Shown here: positions 34,201 to 46,300 of the stretch, one piece after another
How the letters are laid out: every line of letters starts with the position of its first letter
Numbering within the stretch: position 1 is the stretch's first letter
NCBI GenBank assembly: GCA_017506865.1
Contig: JAFCMP010000002.1
Location: 248,001-312,000 of the forward strand
DNA: 64,000 nucleotides
Reading direction: 5' to 3'
Source: Tribonema minus
Taxonomy: Eukaryota; Sar; Xanthophyceae; Tribonematales; Tribonemataceae
Position numbers and translations under genes: made by a program
Notes under the pieces: model-generated
The model's database searches: none
Told to the model about the DNA's origin: nothing
Seen by the model: the letters and a program-made list of their open reading frames with translations, nothing else

Positions 34201-34588
34201 GAGCCAGTAGTCACTGACAGAGAACAGAGGCCACTGGAGTGCTCATATTCTCGCGTACCTGCGGCTGCATGCATGGCGGCATGAACTCCTGATATGCCAG
34301 CTCCAATACTCTCTCAATGTCGCTCTCGTCAAGGTCTCGCAGCATGCGTCCGCGGCTCAAAGGCTTGCCGACCTTCGTGAGGCCCACCGCCGCCTTTGTT
34401 GGCACACGAGCCAGCTTGATGACTGGCTTGCTGGCGCTGGCTTGGGCCTTCATGCTACATCTGAGCGCAAGACCGCGGCAGCTCGGGAGGTGCAATTGCT
34501 GCCCAGGCGCCGTCCTGAGCGCAGGTGCGAAGCCGCTGACGGCGGCGCAGGCCGCCAACAGCAGCGCCGACACTACAGAGTGGCGCAT
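31247..34588 (-). CDS. Plastid-targeted GNAT-family N-acetyltransferase
   Basis: GNAT enzymes move acetyl from acetyl-CoA to an amine. Four phase-0 exons (34588..34259, 33417..33010, 32488..32390, 31441..31247) give 343 aa. The start at 34588 opens a signal peptide (residues 1-18, ALLLAACAAV) followed by SGFAP and a basic Ser/Ala-rich stretch. That is a bipartite presequence of the ASAFAP type, so the protein should enter a secondary plastid. The GNAT fold begins near 85 (LRDLDESDIERVLELA). Exon 2 holds the central strands (WMIQVGFVIRIREG, CLAVAEVSLQPVDA) and an Ala/Gly-rich insertion. Exon 3 is motif A: YISNVLVDPECRRQGVGRAL with the R-R-Q-G-V-G-R pyrophosphate loop near 264-270. Exon 4 is motif B (SYEPALRLYYSMGYE). 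The substrate is unknown; plant plastid GNATs acetylate lysines and N-termini. The last intron carries four copies of the exon-4 edge. Confidence 0.85.
31545..31985 (-). repeat. Array of exon-4 acceptor-edge copies in GNAT intron 3
   Basis: Four degenerate units lie upstream (on the coding strand) of the true exon at 31441, near 31,600, 31,695, 31,825 and 31,965. Three of them keep a GCTGCAG acceptor and an in-frame start like the true AAAWGYPWVYLHVDV: AAAWGYAWVYLHADA, PATWGYPWVYLRVD and AAVWGLSWVYLHV. The unit near 31,695 has lost the middle. Each unit carries on into a CCTATTTCTTT-type intron segment and CCCTAAC-type motifs. Confidence 0.8.
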
Positions 34589-35036
34589 CTGCCCACCGCC
34601 GGTCAGGCGTGTCTGTGCGAGCTCACGGGGTAGGTAAGGGTATGACACAAACATGAAGATGGCAGCATCCTGCCGCCGGCCTGGGAGAGCAAGGTTGCTG
34701 GGCTGCTGAAGTGAGCAACTGGCCTCTGCTTTCTACATTCCAAAACTTTCCCAGCTGGAGCGCCTTCACTGATCTCGGTGAGAGATGGACCTGCTGTTTT
34801 TGTGGCAGGAGGCACGTCTGTTTGCCAAACTGTGTGTGAGCGACGGCACAGTGCGTCCATCTATTCGCAAACGATAAAATTGTCACATCACCTCTTTGTT
34901 GCCTGCCGGTGCTGAGAGATCGGCTCTGTTTGCATTTCATGCTCATTCCTGAATTTCGAAATTCCTAGCGCTCACATCACTGTTCTCCTGCATCAGGGCA
35001 CCAAACCGTGCTCGGAGGACCTCAACTCACATCAAC
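34589..35036. promoter_or_regulatory. Divergent promoter region between GNAT and eIF3j
   Basis: About 450 bp separate two head-to-head start codons. No core element is obvious. The function is inferred from layout only. Confidence 0.35.
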
Positions 35037-38000
35037 ATGGACTCATGGGAAGACGACGATTTCACCCCTCCCACCCTGGTCCCACCGAAGGTGACCCAGT
35101 CGTGGGACGATGAAGAGGAGGAGGAAGACGAGGGTGAGTGACTGCCGCAAGGGTGCGGCCTTATATGATGATGCTGTGTAGTCATATATGTCAAGGCTTA
35201 GACCTTTCAGGTCATGGTTGCGGATGCGGTCGCAGCTGCCGAGGGCAACAGTTTGCTCCGCAAGGTGGTGCGTCCGCCTCTGCCATACTCCCGCGCTCTT
35301 GCACTAGAATTCTTAATAGCCAGAGCCATGTCGTGTTTCTGATGCCTGCCATGCTGTATTTCGGTCCCTCAATGTGAGCATGCACAAGCTCTCCGACGCC
35401 GTCCTGCGAGAGCCGCCAATTTAGCTGCCATCCGAACCAGGCCCATGGTGCACCTCTTGCCTCCAGCTGCGCTTTTGGCCTCACCCAAACCTCACATGGA
35501 AATCATCCATCGTGACTGTGCCCTGCAGAGGCCGCCAAGCCGACGCAGCCGACGGAAAAGCAGCTGGAGCAGGCGCGGAAAGCCCGGGAGGCGGAGGCGA
35601 TGCGAATAGCTGCGGCGCACGAGGCCGCGCAGCAGGAGGCGGAGACCGCAGAGGAGCGGCGGTTGCGGGAACGGTGAGGCAGTGCTCAGGGACAGCTGCA
35701 AATCGCAAGTGACTAGCTTTGCCGCATTCGCAAGTCGTAACAGTTACGGATCAAAATGTTCCACTGTAAGTTATTGCAGGAGAGGACCCACTGCGAGTGG
35801 GTCGAGTCCTGGGCACGTGAACGTGCTTCCATACGTAGCACGATGCTAAGCAGACTTGAAGTCGGTGGCTGTAAAGTTTGGATGTCATTGGCGCCAGAGC
35901 TTCGAGGATGCAGTTGATCAGTGACAGTTAGGGAGCAGTGCAGTGATGCATCGCCCATCACCCTTTGCAGGCCGCGGATACAGATCAGGGGACTGCAACG
36001 ACCTTAATGTGGTTATAATTGCGCGGATACTGGAGACAAGCAGATCAGCAGTGAGCTCTGCAATTCACGTTGGTGTTCATCTACTCGTTAGATTTGTGCA
36101 TCTTAGCATTGAAAGTTTGTGGAATGGACTTATGAAGACCAAGTGCTCAACGCTGTACGTTTGGCGCTCAGATCGAGCATTTGTAACAGAACTCATGCCC
36201 CCCCCACTGCAGCATTGGGTGACATAGAGACTTCCGCTGGTATCAGCTGCAGCCATGTTTTCGTCAAAAGGTGTAAGATCTGCAAGTGTGACGTGTCACA
36301 TGCAACGCCAAGCTGTTGACCTCAGCTCCTTTGCAATTTCAAGCAACAGTGACGCTGCACATTTTCAACACCCTTTCATGAGAAGTCGGTGAGGCGGTCT
36401 TGCGATCGCGCTGCATATCATATAAGCATGACACTGGCGCCTACTTGAAGTAGGGCACATACTTCAACTAGGGCTTCAAACAGCTGGCGCGATGAGCATG
36501 ACACTGGCGCCTACTTGAAGTAGGGCACATGCTTCAACTAGGGCTTCAAACAGCTGGCGCGATGATTGCGGAGCACTGCTGACATCAGCTATACTGGAAC
36601 ACTGATGTTTGCTCCAGCACTCGGGTGTCGTAAATGCCGTTGAAGACATGTTGCTCGTAGAGAAATTTTGTCCAAGCGCAAGTCCTTGCTGCCTCTTGCA
36701 CATTTGAAGCCAGTTTCATATTTCATGAAGTCAATGGGTCATTCTCGGACTCCACTCACTGCGCGCAGTTGTGATGCTCTCAGCGGCTGGCGGTAGATTC
36801 AATCATTCGGGGTTAGGGTTAGGGTTAGGTGTTCAGTGAAGCGATCCGCATGAGGTTGGCGTCAACTGCTGTTGTTGGTTTGCCGCAGAGGTGCTCAACA
36901 CTCGCTTGTGATGGCGCTCTGGCCCAGTGGAGAGTGCCGCCAAAATGCTGTGAAACCTCACATTTGACTCTGGTTGTGCACATGCACCTATGGCCACAGT
37001 GCTTGAGTGTGACATTTTGCGTGCCAGGGTGTTTTGTGCGGTCCGCTCTCATCCTAACCCTAACCCTTTTCGTATGAGTGCCGACCCTGTCCCTAGAACG
37101 GCAGCACCCCCCTTAAGTTCTAGTGTGCTATGCGGTACAGGCTCCGAGGTGCTTACGATGCATGCATGTCTGCAGCCATCGGTAAACCGTTGTGTTTGGA
37201 TGATTAACTTCAACTTCAACATGAAGTCCACATCAATGGTGGATAGCTATCATTCACTCACTATGTGCTACGTCTCGCATGCATGCGAAGGCAGATCCCA
37301 AACGTGCTTTCAGGCGCGTGCAAACCAAGACATCCCAAACGTGCTTCCTGGTGCATGTTGTGAGTTGCAGGTTTGGGTATTGCTACACGACTGACGCGAG
37401 CCAAACCTTTTCACATCTTCCCCAAATACCTTCTTCGTGCGCGCGCCGCTACGCAGGCGCCGCGTGGAAGAATCGGATCACGCGCTAACAGAAGATCTGT
37501 TTGGAGGGGGGGGCACAGCCGAGGCGGCGGAGGCGCCAGCACAGGCGGGGGTTGAGGGGATTCCCCTCAAAACTACGCAGGACCATGTGAAGCTGGCGCT
37601 GGATCTCGGGGAGAAGCTCAGCAAGGACGGCAGCAGCGGCAGCAGCGGCAACATTCTGGCGCTGCTGAAGGAGCTCATCACGCGCGTGGAGGGCAAGCTG
37701 TCACTGGAGGAGACCAATCAGGTGAGGGGCCGAGCGCTGCTGCTGTTAGCATCACTTGCGCGAGTAAACCAGTTAGGTGAGCTGCTGGTGGTGTGAGTAT
37801 ATCAGTCAGGTGCGGCGCTAGCGAGTAGGGCGCTGCTGAAGGAGCTGATAACGCGCATGGAGGGCAAGCTGTCGCTGGAGGAGACCAATCAGGTGAGGGC
37901 CGAGCGCTGCTGCTGTTAACGTCCATTGCGCGAGCACGCCATTGCTGGTGGCGTGAACACATCAATCATGTGCGGCGCTAGGGAGTTGCAAGTATTGAGC

Positions 38001-39559
38001 GCTGCTGCTGTTGGCGTCACTGTGCGCGAGCAGGCCAGTTAGGTAAGCTGCTGGCGGCGTGATTCAGGTGAGGCGCTAGCGAGCCGCCACGATGAGCGCT
38101 GCTGCTGTTGGTAGCGCCGACAGTGCGAGGAGACCATTTTGGTGAGCCGCTAGCGGCCCCGTCAGACCAATCAGATGAGCTGCCAGCGGGTAGTAAAGTT
38201 GAGCTGTCGTTAACGGTGACGACGCAAGCAGACCAACTCAGGCGAGCCGCTGGCGGTGTTCGTGGACCAATCAGATGAGCCGCCAGTGTGCATCAGGTCT
38301 GAGCGCTGCTGCTGTTAGGGGCGATTATGTGAGGAGACCAATCAGGTGATTCGCTTGTGATGGAGTAGCAGGGTTGAGCATTGCTGCTGTTAGCGATGAC
38401 AGCCCGCATCAAAGGGTTCTGGCATCACTGGCGGAGGGCAATGGCGCAATGCAATCATGTCAAATTACCATCTTGAGCCAAATCATCAGACCCCAGGTAA
38501 TTAAAAGGGGCTTGTAGGTTGCTCTGGCGCTGCGAATTTGGGTGACAGTGACCCCTGGGAGCATCGAGGGCCAATGATGTTAGTGGCAGCACAGGTGTAA
38601 CTGTCATGAATAGAAAAGGCGTGGCCGAATAGCTGCACTTGTCCTTTGTCGAATGCGCTGCATTTTTCCTCGTTGAATTCTTGTCATGATAAAGGAGGCC
38701 TTGGAAGCCAGTCAGCGCATGTCGCGCTGCGAAGATCGTGCAGTCTGGTGCCTTAGTGTATTATGAGGCTGAGTCCAATAGAGGTCAATAGTACTGTAAA
38801 GTGATGCACAAAGGCACCAGTACGCCCGGTGCTTTGACTCTGGGGAGCATGGACCGACCACTTGCAGCAGGTCATGACGACATGCTATCGCTGTTTACTG
38901 CGCGCCAGCTGCTGCGCAGCTAGTCTCTCATGTGGCTGGTTTGAATAATGGGCATGCGAATGGGTATTCAGTAGTATGCAGTGCAATGACATTGTATCCC
39001 TGCTGCATGTTTCATCTGATAAGATGGCTCTGAGGGTCAGCTTTGTAACTTGCATACACGTGGTGCTGTTGAGGTCAAAACGCCCTGCTGCTGTGTTGCT
39101 ACTTCTGTGTGGCTCTCTGTGACGGCCATGACTGTCACGTCATGCCCTTGTGTACCAGCAAGCGCATGACCCAACGCAATCAATGCACTTGACAACCTAG
39201 TCTACACTGACTTGACGCCTCCTGGTCTGCAAGCAAGCGCATGATGCAACGCAATGAATGCGCCACATTCTCTATCATATAACCTGACACCCCCTACTCC
39301 GTTGCGCGATCCTTATTGTGATTATTATTATTGACAGCTGGCGCTGCACCTCAACAAGTTCAAGGACGCCAAGATGGTGGCGGAGCAGAAGCGGCAGGCC
39401 ATATTGAAGAAGCAGAAGGCAGCAGCGGCCAAGCGCAACGCAGAGAAGTCAAAGAAGAAACAGCATGCTGACCTCTTTGGTGGTGCTTACGACGGCGTGG
39501 GTGACCAGTACGATGAGCTGGCGACCAACTACGAAGACGCGTATGATGACTTCATGTGA
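35037..39559 (+). CDS. EIF3J: Translation initiation factor eIF3 subunit J
   Basis: eIF3j is the loosely bound eIF3 subunit that sits in the 40S decoding centre and helps eIF3 and mRNA load. Four exons, 35037..35133, 35529..35673, 37457..37721 and 39338..39559, join in phases 1, 2 and 0 to give 242 aa, about the usual length. The N-terminus is the diagnostic acidic MDSWEDDDF followed by SWDDEEEEEDE. A basic coiled-coil stretch follows (EKQLEQARKAREAEAM). Then come VEESDHALTEDLFG, matching the family's EEADY-x-x-TELFG block, and DHVKLALDLGEKL with ILALLKELI. The lysine-rich tail (KRQAILKKQKAAAAK) ends in YDDFM, like family C-termini. The 1.6-kb last intron holds copies of exon 3's donor edge, and intron 2 holds a 70-bp tandem repeat. 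The gene is head-to-head with the GNAT gene. Confidence 0.92.
36426..36565 (+). repeat. 70-bp tandem duplication in eIF3j intron 2
   Basis: Two adjacent 70-bp units start at 36426 and 36496 (GCATGACACTGGCGCCTACT). They appear identical except for one position (ACATAC versus ACATGC). This implies a recent duplication. Confidence 0.9.
37740..38410 (+). repeat. Array of exon-3 donor-edge copies in eIF3j intron 3
   Basis: The best copy, 37829..37892, repeats the last about 64 bp of exon 3 including the donor (GAGACCAATCAG/GTGAGG) and reads ALLKELITRMEGKLSLEETN in the same frame. It differs from the exon at four positions, three of them synonymous third positions. Further decayed units with GACCAATCAG and GAGCGCTGCTGCTGTTA blocks continue to about 38,400. 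Confidence 0.8.
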
Positions 39560-40782
39560 TTCGCTGCTCGCATTTGGGCGTCTCTGCTCCAGTGTCATTG
39601 CAAGAGCTGACGTTCTCTCGTGACGCGGTGCGTGCGATCTTTACATGAGCACGCTGCGCGCTTGCGCGTGGCTGCCCCGCGAATCTTGCTTCAGCCATGT
39701 AAACCCACAAGCAGCAGCAGCAGCAGCAGCGTGTGAGTTGTATGTTCAGCGGCAGCTTGCAGTTGCGTGACGCCAAGTTGAAGTTGAAAGATGGGGGGCA
39801 GACAAGATGTGCAGCGAATTTTTGGCTTGTGCTTCACTGACTCAGACGCAGACTTGCCTAGCCGACTGCTAGTTGCGACGCGGGCGCCACAATAACACAT
39901 GCATTGCACTTTTCTGATTGTGCTGCCAGAGATCATCAGAAAGTTGTTGTATGTCTGTACATCTAAATGCCTGTTTTTGACCCACTGGCTGATGCTCATA
40001 CCACTGTTGTACAATGTAGCAGATGGCAACAAATGACTGCCCCCTCTGCATACTGTACACACGACCTGCTGTAGAGTGCCATGCATGCATAATATTCAAA
40101 GAAGCACTTTCGTCACGATCATATCAACGAGTTGAGCAGGCGCGCAAAATGCCCATGAGTATCGGCTACCACGCATTCACAACCAACTTGCCAGCACCAC
40201 TCGCGGCATCTCAGCAGGACGCACCCCATGCGCAGAATGTTTTTCAGCACACTCCACATGATGAGGCCGCAGGCTCAGTGCTGCCACTAGTGGCCACTGA
40301 GAGACGGTCCTGCGCTCGCAGCATCCGCTGATGATGTGCGCTTTGCATATCTTCATGATTTGGCTACTACTGCAGCATACACTGGGTCGTCGTGCTGTCG
40401 CTTTAACTTTGTGGTCATTAATTCTAGGGAGCCAGATGAGTCAACAATGAAGCAATGAGCATTGAGGGCCAGTCTGCACAGCCGCATTTTGCGTCAATAC
40501 GGATGTTAAACACATAAGGACAGTGGCATCTTGCAGATGGGTTCACAGCCCCATAGTATGGAGGGCTTTGAAGAACAACTAGTAATTGCATGAATCGCAA
40601 ACCAGCCCTCCACTTGTATACTTCTGAAGTACTATCCAGATGACTTGCGGTCGTCGTTTGACAGCTGGAAGTGCGCATTAGTGCGCAAGCAGCGCACGTA
40701 TGATGGCAATTACGCAAAACGCTGGATGTATACAAAATGTTGCGCACATTGGTCATGCAGGCACACACAGAACACGAATGAA

Positions 40783-40803
40783 AGGGTTAGGGTTAGGGTT
40801 AGT
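40783..40803. repeat. Interstitial telomere-type repeat
   Basis: Three GGGTTA units run in tandem. Comparable short runs occur at 23,096-23,115, 28,924-28,938, 36,810-36,830, 59,739-59,768, 61,629-61,643 and 63,772-63,786. None is long enough to be a telomere. Confidence 0.85.
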
Positions 40804-41010
40804 GCCTAGGCTGTCGTTGCATTGCGTGTGCATTGTGCATGTCTGCATATAAATGGGAGTCTAAGGCTCGGGAGATTTGGTGCGTGACAGGTGGCCGTAT
40901 CTCGTGCAGAACATGCAGGACCCTACTCATGAAATTTCTTAAGCGCTTTCATCCCTGTGCATGTCTGCAGACTTCCTCTGTCCCAGTTTATTAGACAGTC
41001 CACATTGAAT

Positions 41011-41074
41011 TGCGATGTTGAGGGTGAAGATGGCAACACTGGTGCGATATTGAGGGTGAAGATGGCAACACTGG
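41011..41074 (+). repeat. 32-bp tandem duplication
   Basis: Two adjacent 32-bp units (TGCGATGTTGAGGGTGAAGA and onward) differ by a single base. Confidence 0.85.
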
Positions 41075-42959
41075 TACAATGTTTTGTTATATAAATGGAA
41101 GAGAACTCCAAGGCCTTTCACATGCGCCAATTAGTTTTGAAAACGGTCCACATCTTGAAATGTTGTCACTTTCCCACTACGAGGGTAGGGTTTCGGCTCG
41201 CGGGAAAAAACCACACAACTGCAAGTTTGAACTTGCGCGAGTTTTGAACACAGACATGCAGCGCCACACGCGCTATGGGCCATTAGAGCGATGGCAGCCT
41301 TGAGTAGAAATGCGTTATAGCAGTACAGCTCGCGTTGGTGAAGCGCACTGGCGACAGGCTACCTCGTGGTGCGTGATCAGCGGTGGCAAACGAGCACGAT
41401 GTGTTTCCCAGGATCTGTGCCAGAATACAGAGGATGCGCGCTGTCTGCCAAGCTGGCGGTGCTGGTGAGCTGTGCTGCACGTCCATATGCAGCTGCAAGG
41501 CTGGCAAGCCTCCAACCATCGCTGGCACCACGCTGGAGGCGGTGTCGGGTGTGTCTGTGAACAGCGCTAAATCTGCCGTGTTTTGGCTCACGCGGTCTAC
41601 GTCGACTGCAGCACATTGTATCTCTGAGCCAAGGTCAATACTCGCAGTCATTTGGTCAGATGCACAAAGGCCATCCTTTCTGACCAGCACATGCTCCACA
41701 GGGTGTTGTGTGCACCCCCAGCAGGGTCAGAGCTGTAGCGACTACGACAGTAACAGTACCGCAGCGTGCACTCCAACATGAAGTGGCGCTTTGTTGTGAT
41801 AATGGTCAACATGACTACACTCCGTGATGCCAGGTTGTAATGGGTGGCAGTGAGCAACCTCGCATCGGATGCAACACGCAAATCCACAGTATTGTCGTGA
41901 TTTGGTGTGCATTGCATGCTCCAGGCTGCGCCCACACACAGGAGGTCTCAAGCGACTGCAACTGGCAGACCATAGAAAAGCGCCTGATATGGTGTGTCTG
42001 GTTGTCTAAAATCACCTTTGGGAGCGCAAAGGGGATAACAAACACCAACTGCACCACAACAGGTGCACAACCAGCAATAAGTGGGCATGCACGGTGGTGG
42101 CGCTACGCGCTGTCAGGACGTACGTCAATCTTCATGCAATATTCCTAGGGGAAGTCACTACTCCTTGCACATGATAACTTCTGATGTGAACTAGCCCCCT
42201 GTTTTCTTATTGTGTTTGGTGTGTGGTCCATGATGTGTCACCCATCAGCTGTGGGCAACGGTACTTGCGCCTCAGCATCACCATCGATTACCTGCAATTT
42301 TTAAATAACAACTGTCTTGGACTTGAAACATCTATGGCATGACTCTCTCAGGACTTTGGTGGAAAAGAGCACGTCCGCTGATCAGCACACCACACTAGAG
42401 ATGGAGCTCTTGAGCACACACGTTTGGCACTTGCAACAGCCACGATTTATGACACCGTTGTCAGCATGACTGAAAGGGAGATGCCGGGAGAGGCAATGAC
42501 ATTGTGTAGTTGGCATGAAGCATGCAGAGTTATGCTTTTCTGCTGCTTGCAGGGTGAACTCACTGAGTTTGTGGCCTACAGGACCTGATGGACGTATGAT
42601 CACATTGCTGTCACGGTCCGTGCTGCTTTCATTTGCTTGTATAATTCTATGCCAGGATTCCAGGCCCTTGACATACATACTGCAGCGACGCTGTGACATT
42701 CACGCCTGAAGACTAGCAGTGCTCACATGTGCCTGTTCTGCTTGCAACTGCTAGTGATGAGAAGGAATGGCCAGAATGTTGTGCATGAAGGCGTTTAGAT
42801 TCTGTGCTCGCAGGCTATGGTTGGGTACTGAGCATGGCACTGGTTTTTTTTTTTTAAGCCTCCCGCAGGTCATTCGATGTTTGCACACAGAGGCAATCGG
42901 CCTGCCTTGTGAACATTTCCGGTATTGGAAGTTGAGAGTATGGGTGAATGTACAATAGT

Positions 42960-43105
42960 CGGGGGGGGGGGATCTTGAGATGCCATTTGGCGGCGGCGTC
43001 GTTTGAGTGGTTGTCATTAAACACTTTCAGACTGTCACACGACATGTGCCTTTCATCTGGGCTTTTTCGCGCCGTGAGTGAGAATTAATGAAAAGCATAA
43101 TTGTC
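42960..43105 (+). mobile_element. 5'-truncated retroelement 3' end
   Basis: After a run of G the sequence resumes the end of the 48.7-kb element's frame (GAGATGCCATTTGGCGGCGG, then the stop in GTTTGAGTGG). It continues through the same 3' tail: CACTTTCAGACTGTCACACG, then CTGGGCTTTTTCGCGCCGTG and GAATTAATGAAAA. Only the last about 145 bp are present, the typical outcome of target-primed reverse transcription that stops early. Confidence 0.7.
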
Positions 43106-43129
43106 GCTTGCCATAGCATACCCACCCAC

Positions 43130-43255
43130 ACACTGTTGGTAGAGGTTGGTGTCAATGTCAACTTCCAATCTCGTGCCGTGCGGTGCGCAGAAACCTCCAC
43201 AGGAAGGTTCCAGAGGATGGTGCAAGACACACGCTATGTACATACCTCAGAGTTC
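43130..43255 (+). repeat. Dispersed repeat shared with 50.4 kb
   Basis: A block including CGTGCCGTGCGGTGCGCAGA, then AACC and AGAGGATGG, matches 50,425-50,545 with moderate divergence. In both places it follows a copy of the retroelement tail, so it may be part of a larger repeat or a shared insertion context. Confidence 0.55.
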
Positions 43256-43381
43256 ATATGCGTGCACTACAGCAAAGCAAAGATGGCCGCATAGCTCAGG
43301 AATGTACCATATTGACAACGCACGGAACAAAAAAAGCGACTGCACACATCACCATCCATTTACACTCGTGATATTACTCGC

Positions 43382-46300
43382 TCATTGGGTCAGTGGGGGG
43401 GGGGGGACAATGATGTGATCTTTGTTGCGCCAAGCGTCCATCAAGGTGGCGATTCCCTGGGCTGCCAGTAATTCAGACACGACCTTTTTCAAGACGCTAC
43501 TGCCCGTCCCAGTAACTATGCACAGAGGAAGTTGGCGTCTGCTTGTCTGCGTACACCTCTGCTCCAGCTCATAGCGCAGAGCAGCCTTGGCTGTGCCTGT
43601 GTTCAGTCCTCGCAGGCTGATCTGATGAGGCAGGGGTACACAGAGACAGCAAGGAGTGGTCAGCAACGCGCATGTGTTTTAGACGAACCACCTGGGTACA
43701 TCTGCAATGGGCTTGTTAGAAGCAGGTGAATCAATGAAGTGTATCCAGTTGCGAAAAACTTCACCTTCAAGTTGGAGTTCCCTGATGCACTGTTGCCATG
43801 CAACTTCACCTTGCAAGTTGCAATGCCTCGACGACACTCAACTGCACTGAAAGGTCCTGTGTGTCATACTTCAAGTGTCATTGAGCGAGTCCTGCCAAAA
43901 GCACCAGAAACTGTCGAGCAACTACCTAAAGCCCTCAAAAACTGCTTGCTGGTACGCAAGTACATAGCCTTGCCAAGACGTCGGCAACTGTTGAGGGTTC
44001 GGATTTGGCGTTGACTTAGGGTAACCCTAAGGTTAGGGGTTAGGACTGCCCGCCATCTCGAAAACGCAGCTCCATGCACAGGTCCGAGAAGGCTTCAGTG
44101 CCAGCTGCCTTGCCAGAAAGTGCCGGAAACTGCTGAGCGCTGATGCAAAAGGACAAAAACTCACCGAGCTCCCAACCCCGACTCTAACCCTAACCTGATT
44201 CTGATCCCGCAGCTGCGTTGGGGGCGCAACAGCCGATGGCACACCCACTCACTCACTTACTTACTCACTCACTTTGGTCCCCCGCGTCAGCACCTTGGCG
44301 CCGGATGCAACTTCAAGTTTGATATCATCGGAGAGTTGCCATGGCTGTTCCACTTCAAGTGTCCCCAACATCCGCGCGTCGTTGTAGAGCGCGTCTGCCA
44401 TTTGCTCATCACCAACTGCGTCTGCGGCGTTGATGATCTGGTTCCAGGTTGGCCGGTCCGGACGAATATTTGCGGCGCACATCCTGTTGATGATCAATGT
44501 AGCTGCGTTTACTTGCCCTGCCACAATGTACGCCTTCATCAAGCTAATCGGGGGGGGGGCAGGGCACGAGGATTAGGGTTAGGGCTGAGGTGGGGGGGGG
44601 GGGGGCAGGGGGCAACGCGCAGCACGCACGCAGGGTCAATACGTACACGATACACACACAAATATACTTCAAAGTATACCTCAAGTATATGTTTCAATGT
44701 ACTTGACATGCATGCTCGCTCAGGGGGCAAAAAAGCCCAGATGGTGGATGTCCAGGTGTATGTATGCATGTTGTCAGCAATGAATAGGTCTGTATGTAGT
44801 GCTGCAAAAAGGCTTGTACCTCAGACTCAAACTTCATGAACATGGATTCATGAACATGGATTTTGCAAACACCTCAAAGGACACACGGGAGTTTTCTTGG
44901 TCATGTACAGAAACAGGCACACAGCATGAGGTGTGGTAGAAACAATGCTTCAATCCAGGTCACCACATGATGTTGTCATGCACGCAGTACAAGTGTTCGT
45001 GCGTGCAGCTGAGCTCGTCAACTGGAGTAGATGTACACTTCAAAGTAGAAAGTGCGGTGGCGACAGACTTGCTCATCTAGTTCAACCACCTGTCAGAGAC
45101 TGTCTCAGAGAGCAGAATGCATATCGTACACCTGCCAACAAGACCTGCTGCATGCATACGCGTACACGCACCAGTTGTAGGTCACAGCATCGGGTGCTAG
45201 AGCAGCAGCGCTCATCTCCTGTAGCAGCGCCTCTGCCCTCTCATACCGCCCGGCTGTCGCGTAGCAGTCCATAAACGCGTTGAAGGTGACGACACCGGGC
45301 TCCAACTTCAAGCGGTGCATCTCCTTCCAGAGGTCCTCCGCTACTGAGCACTGACCCGTGGCACCGGCGCGTGCTAGCAAGGTGTTTATGGTGTACAGGT
45401 TGGGGTGCTGGCCGGTTGCGGTCATGTCCTTGAACGTTGCTAGCATGCGCTCCACGTCGCCCGTGGCTCCGATGGCGTCCAGCAGTACGTTCTGTTCCCG
45501 TATGCCCGGCTGAATGCCCTGCGGCACACGAGTGCGCCAGTTGCAGCGCTGACTTGGTTCGGTGCGAGTATTGCAGGTGGGTCTGGTGATTTGAGTGCGG
45601 CGCAGCACGAGCTGACGGTTGCAGCAGAATTTATTTGCAGCAGAACCACTTGGAGAGAGGCGTCGACAGCATAGAATGGCGCACACGCGAGCAGGATTTG
45701 AATCTACGACCTTCAGATCACGAGCAGGTGCAGTTCTGAGGTGCAATAAGTGCATGCTTGTGATGCCGTGTACTGTGCGCTTTTCATCGAACACAAGTAC
45801 AGCTACCCTTTGCTTTGTGCCAGCGATGTAGCATGTGAGCTGATACTCATTGTCATACCATCATCAGTTGACTTTATTGTTGTCAGCACGAAAGCAGCTC
45901 TCCTTTGCGTGAGCGTTAGTAGATCATTTTATCATCCTCCACAATTTGCAGCCCTGGACGACAGCTACTCGCTGCTGTTATCCGCAAAAAGCGCCTATTC
46001 AAAGCATCCTACTTCCAGTATTCTACTTCAAATATCCCATTCCTGAAACAATGATTGTGCAGGTAGGCTGAGGACTTTTCGATCATGACAGTAGGAGAAG
46101 AGCTATGTCAATGCACAATATGAAGGCATTGCGCTGTGCTGCCTCCAGTAGGCAAACGGCTACACTGATGCAGCTTGTTAAAGAAAGGCAGTGCACGCTG
46201 TTGGAGCATATGGCAGCTGCAAGCTCATTGTCTGCACGCTTGACGGTTACGGCAGTTACACTTGCAGGTGGTGCACGGCCACAATTCATTCACATCAAGT

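Larger units (their letters stand above)
39560..42959. other. Intergenic, no supported gene
   Basis: This 3.4-kb stretch has no recognisable exon. A minus-strand frame open across 41,283-41,697 has balanced composition (VDVDRVSQNTADLALF) but lacks an ATG, clear splice sites and any recognised motif. Present are an interstitial GGGTTA run at 40,783-40,803, a 32-bp tandem duplication at 41,011, and a (CAG)n run at 39,712-39,730. Confidence 0.4.

Noticed and set aside
45655-45740. tRNA-like segment on the minus strand (GATTCAAATC T-loop preceded by a GTGATCTGAAGG loop)
   Set aside because: The T-arm pairs, but no matching acceptor stem or D-arm could be drawn; at most a tRNA-derived repeat remnant in a PPR-SMR intron.
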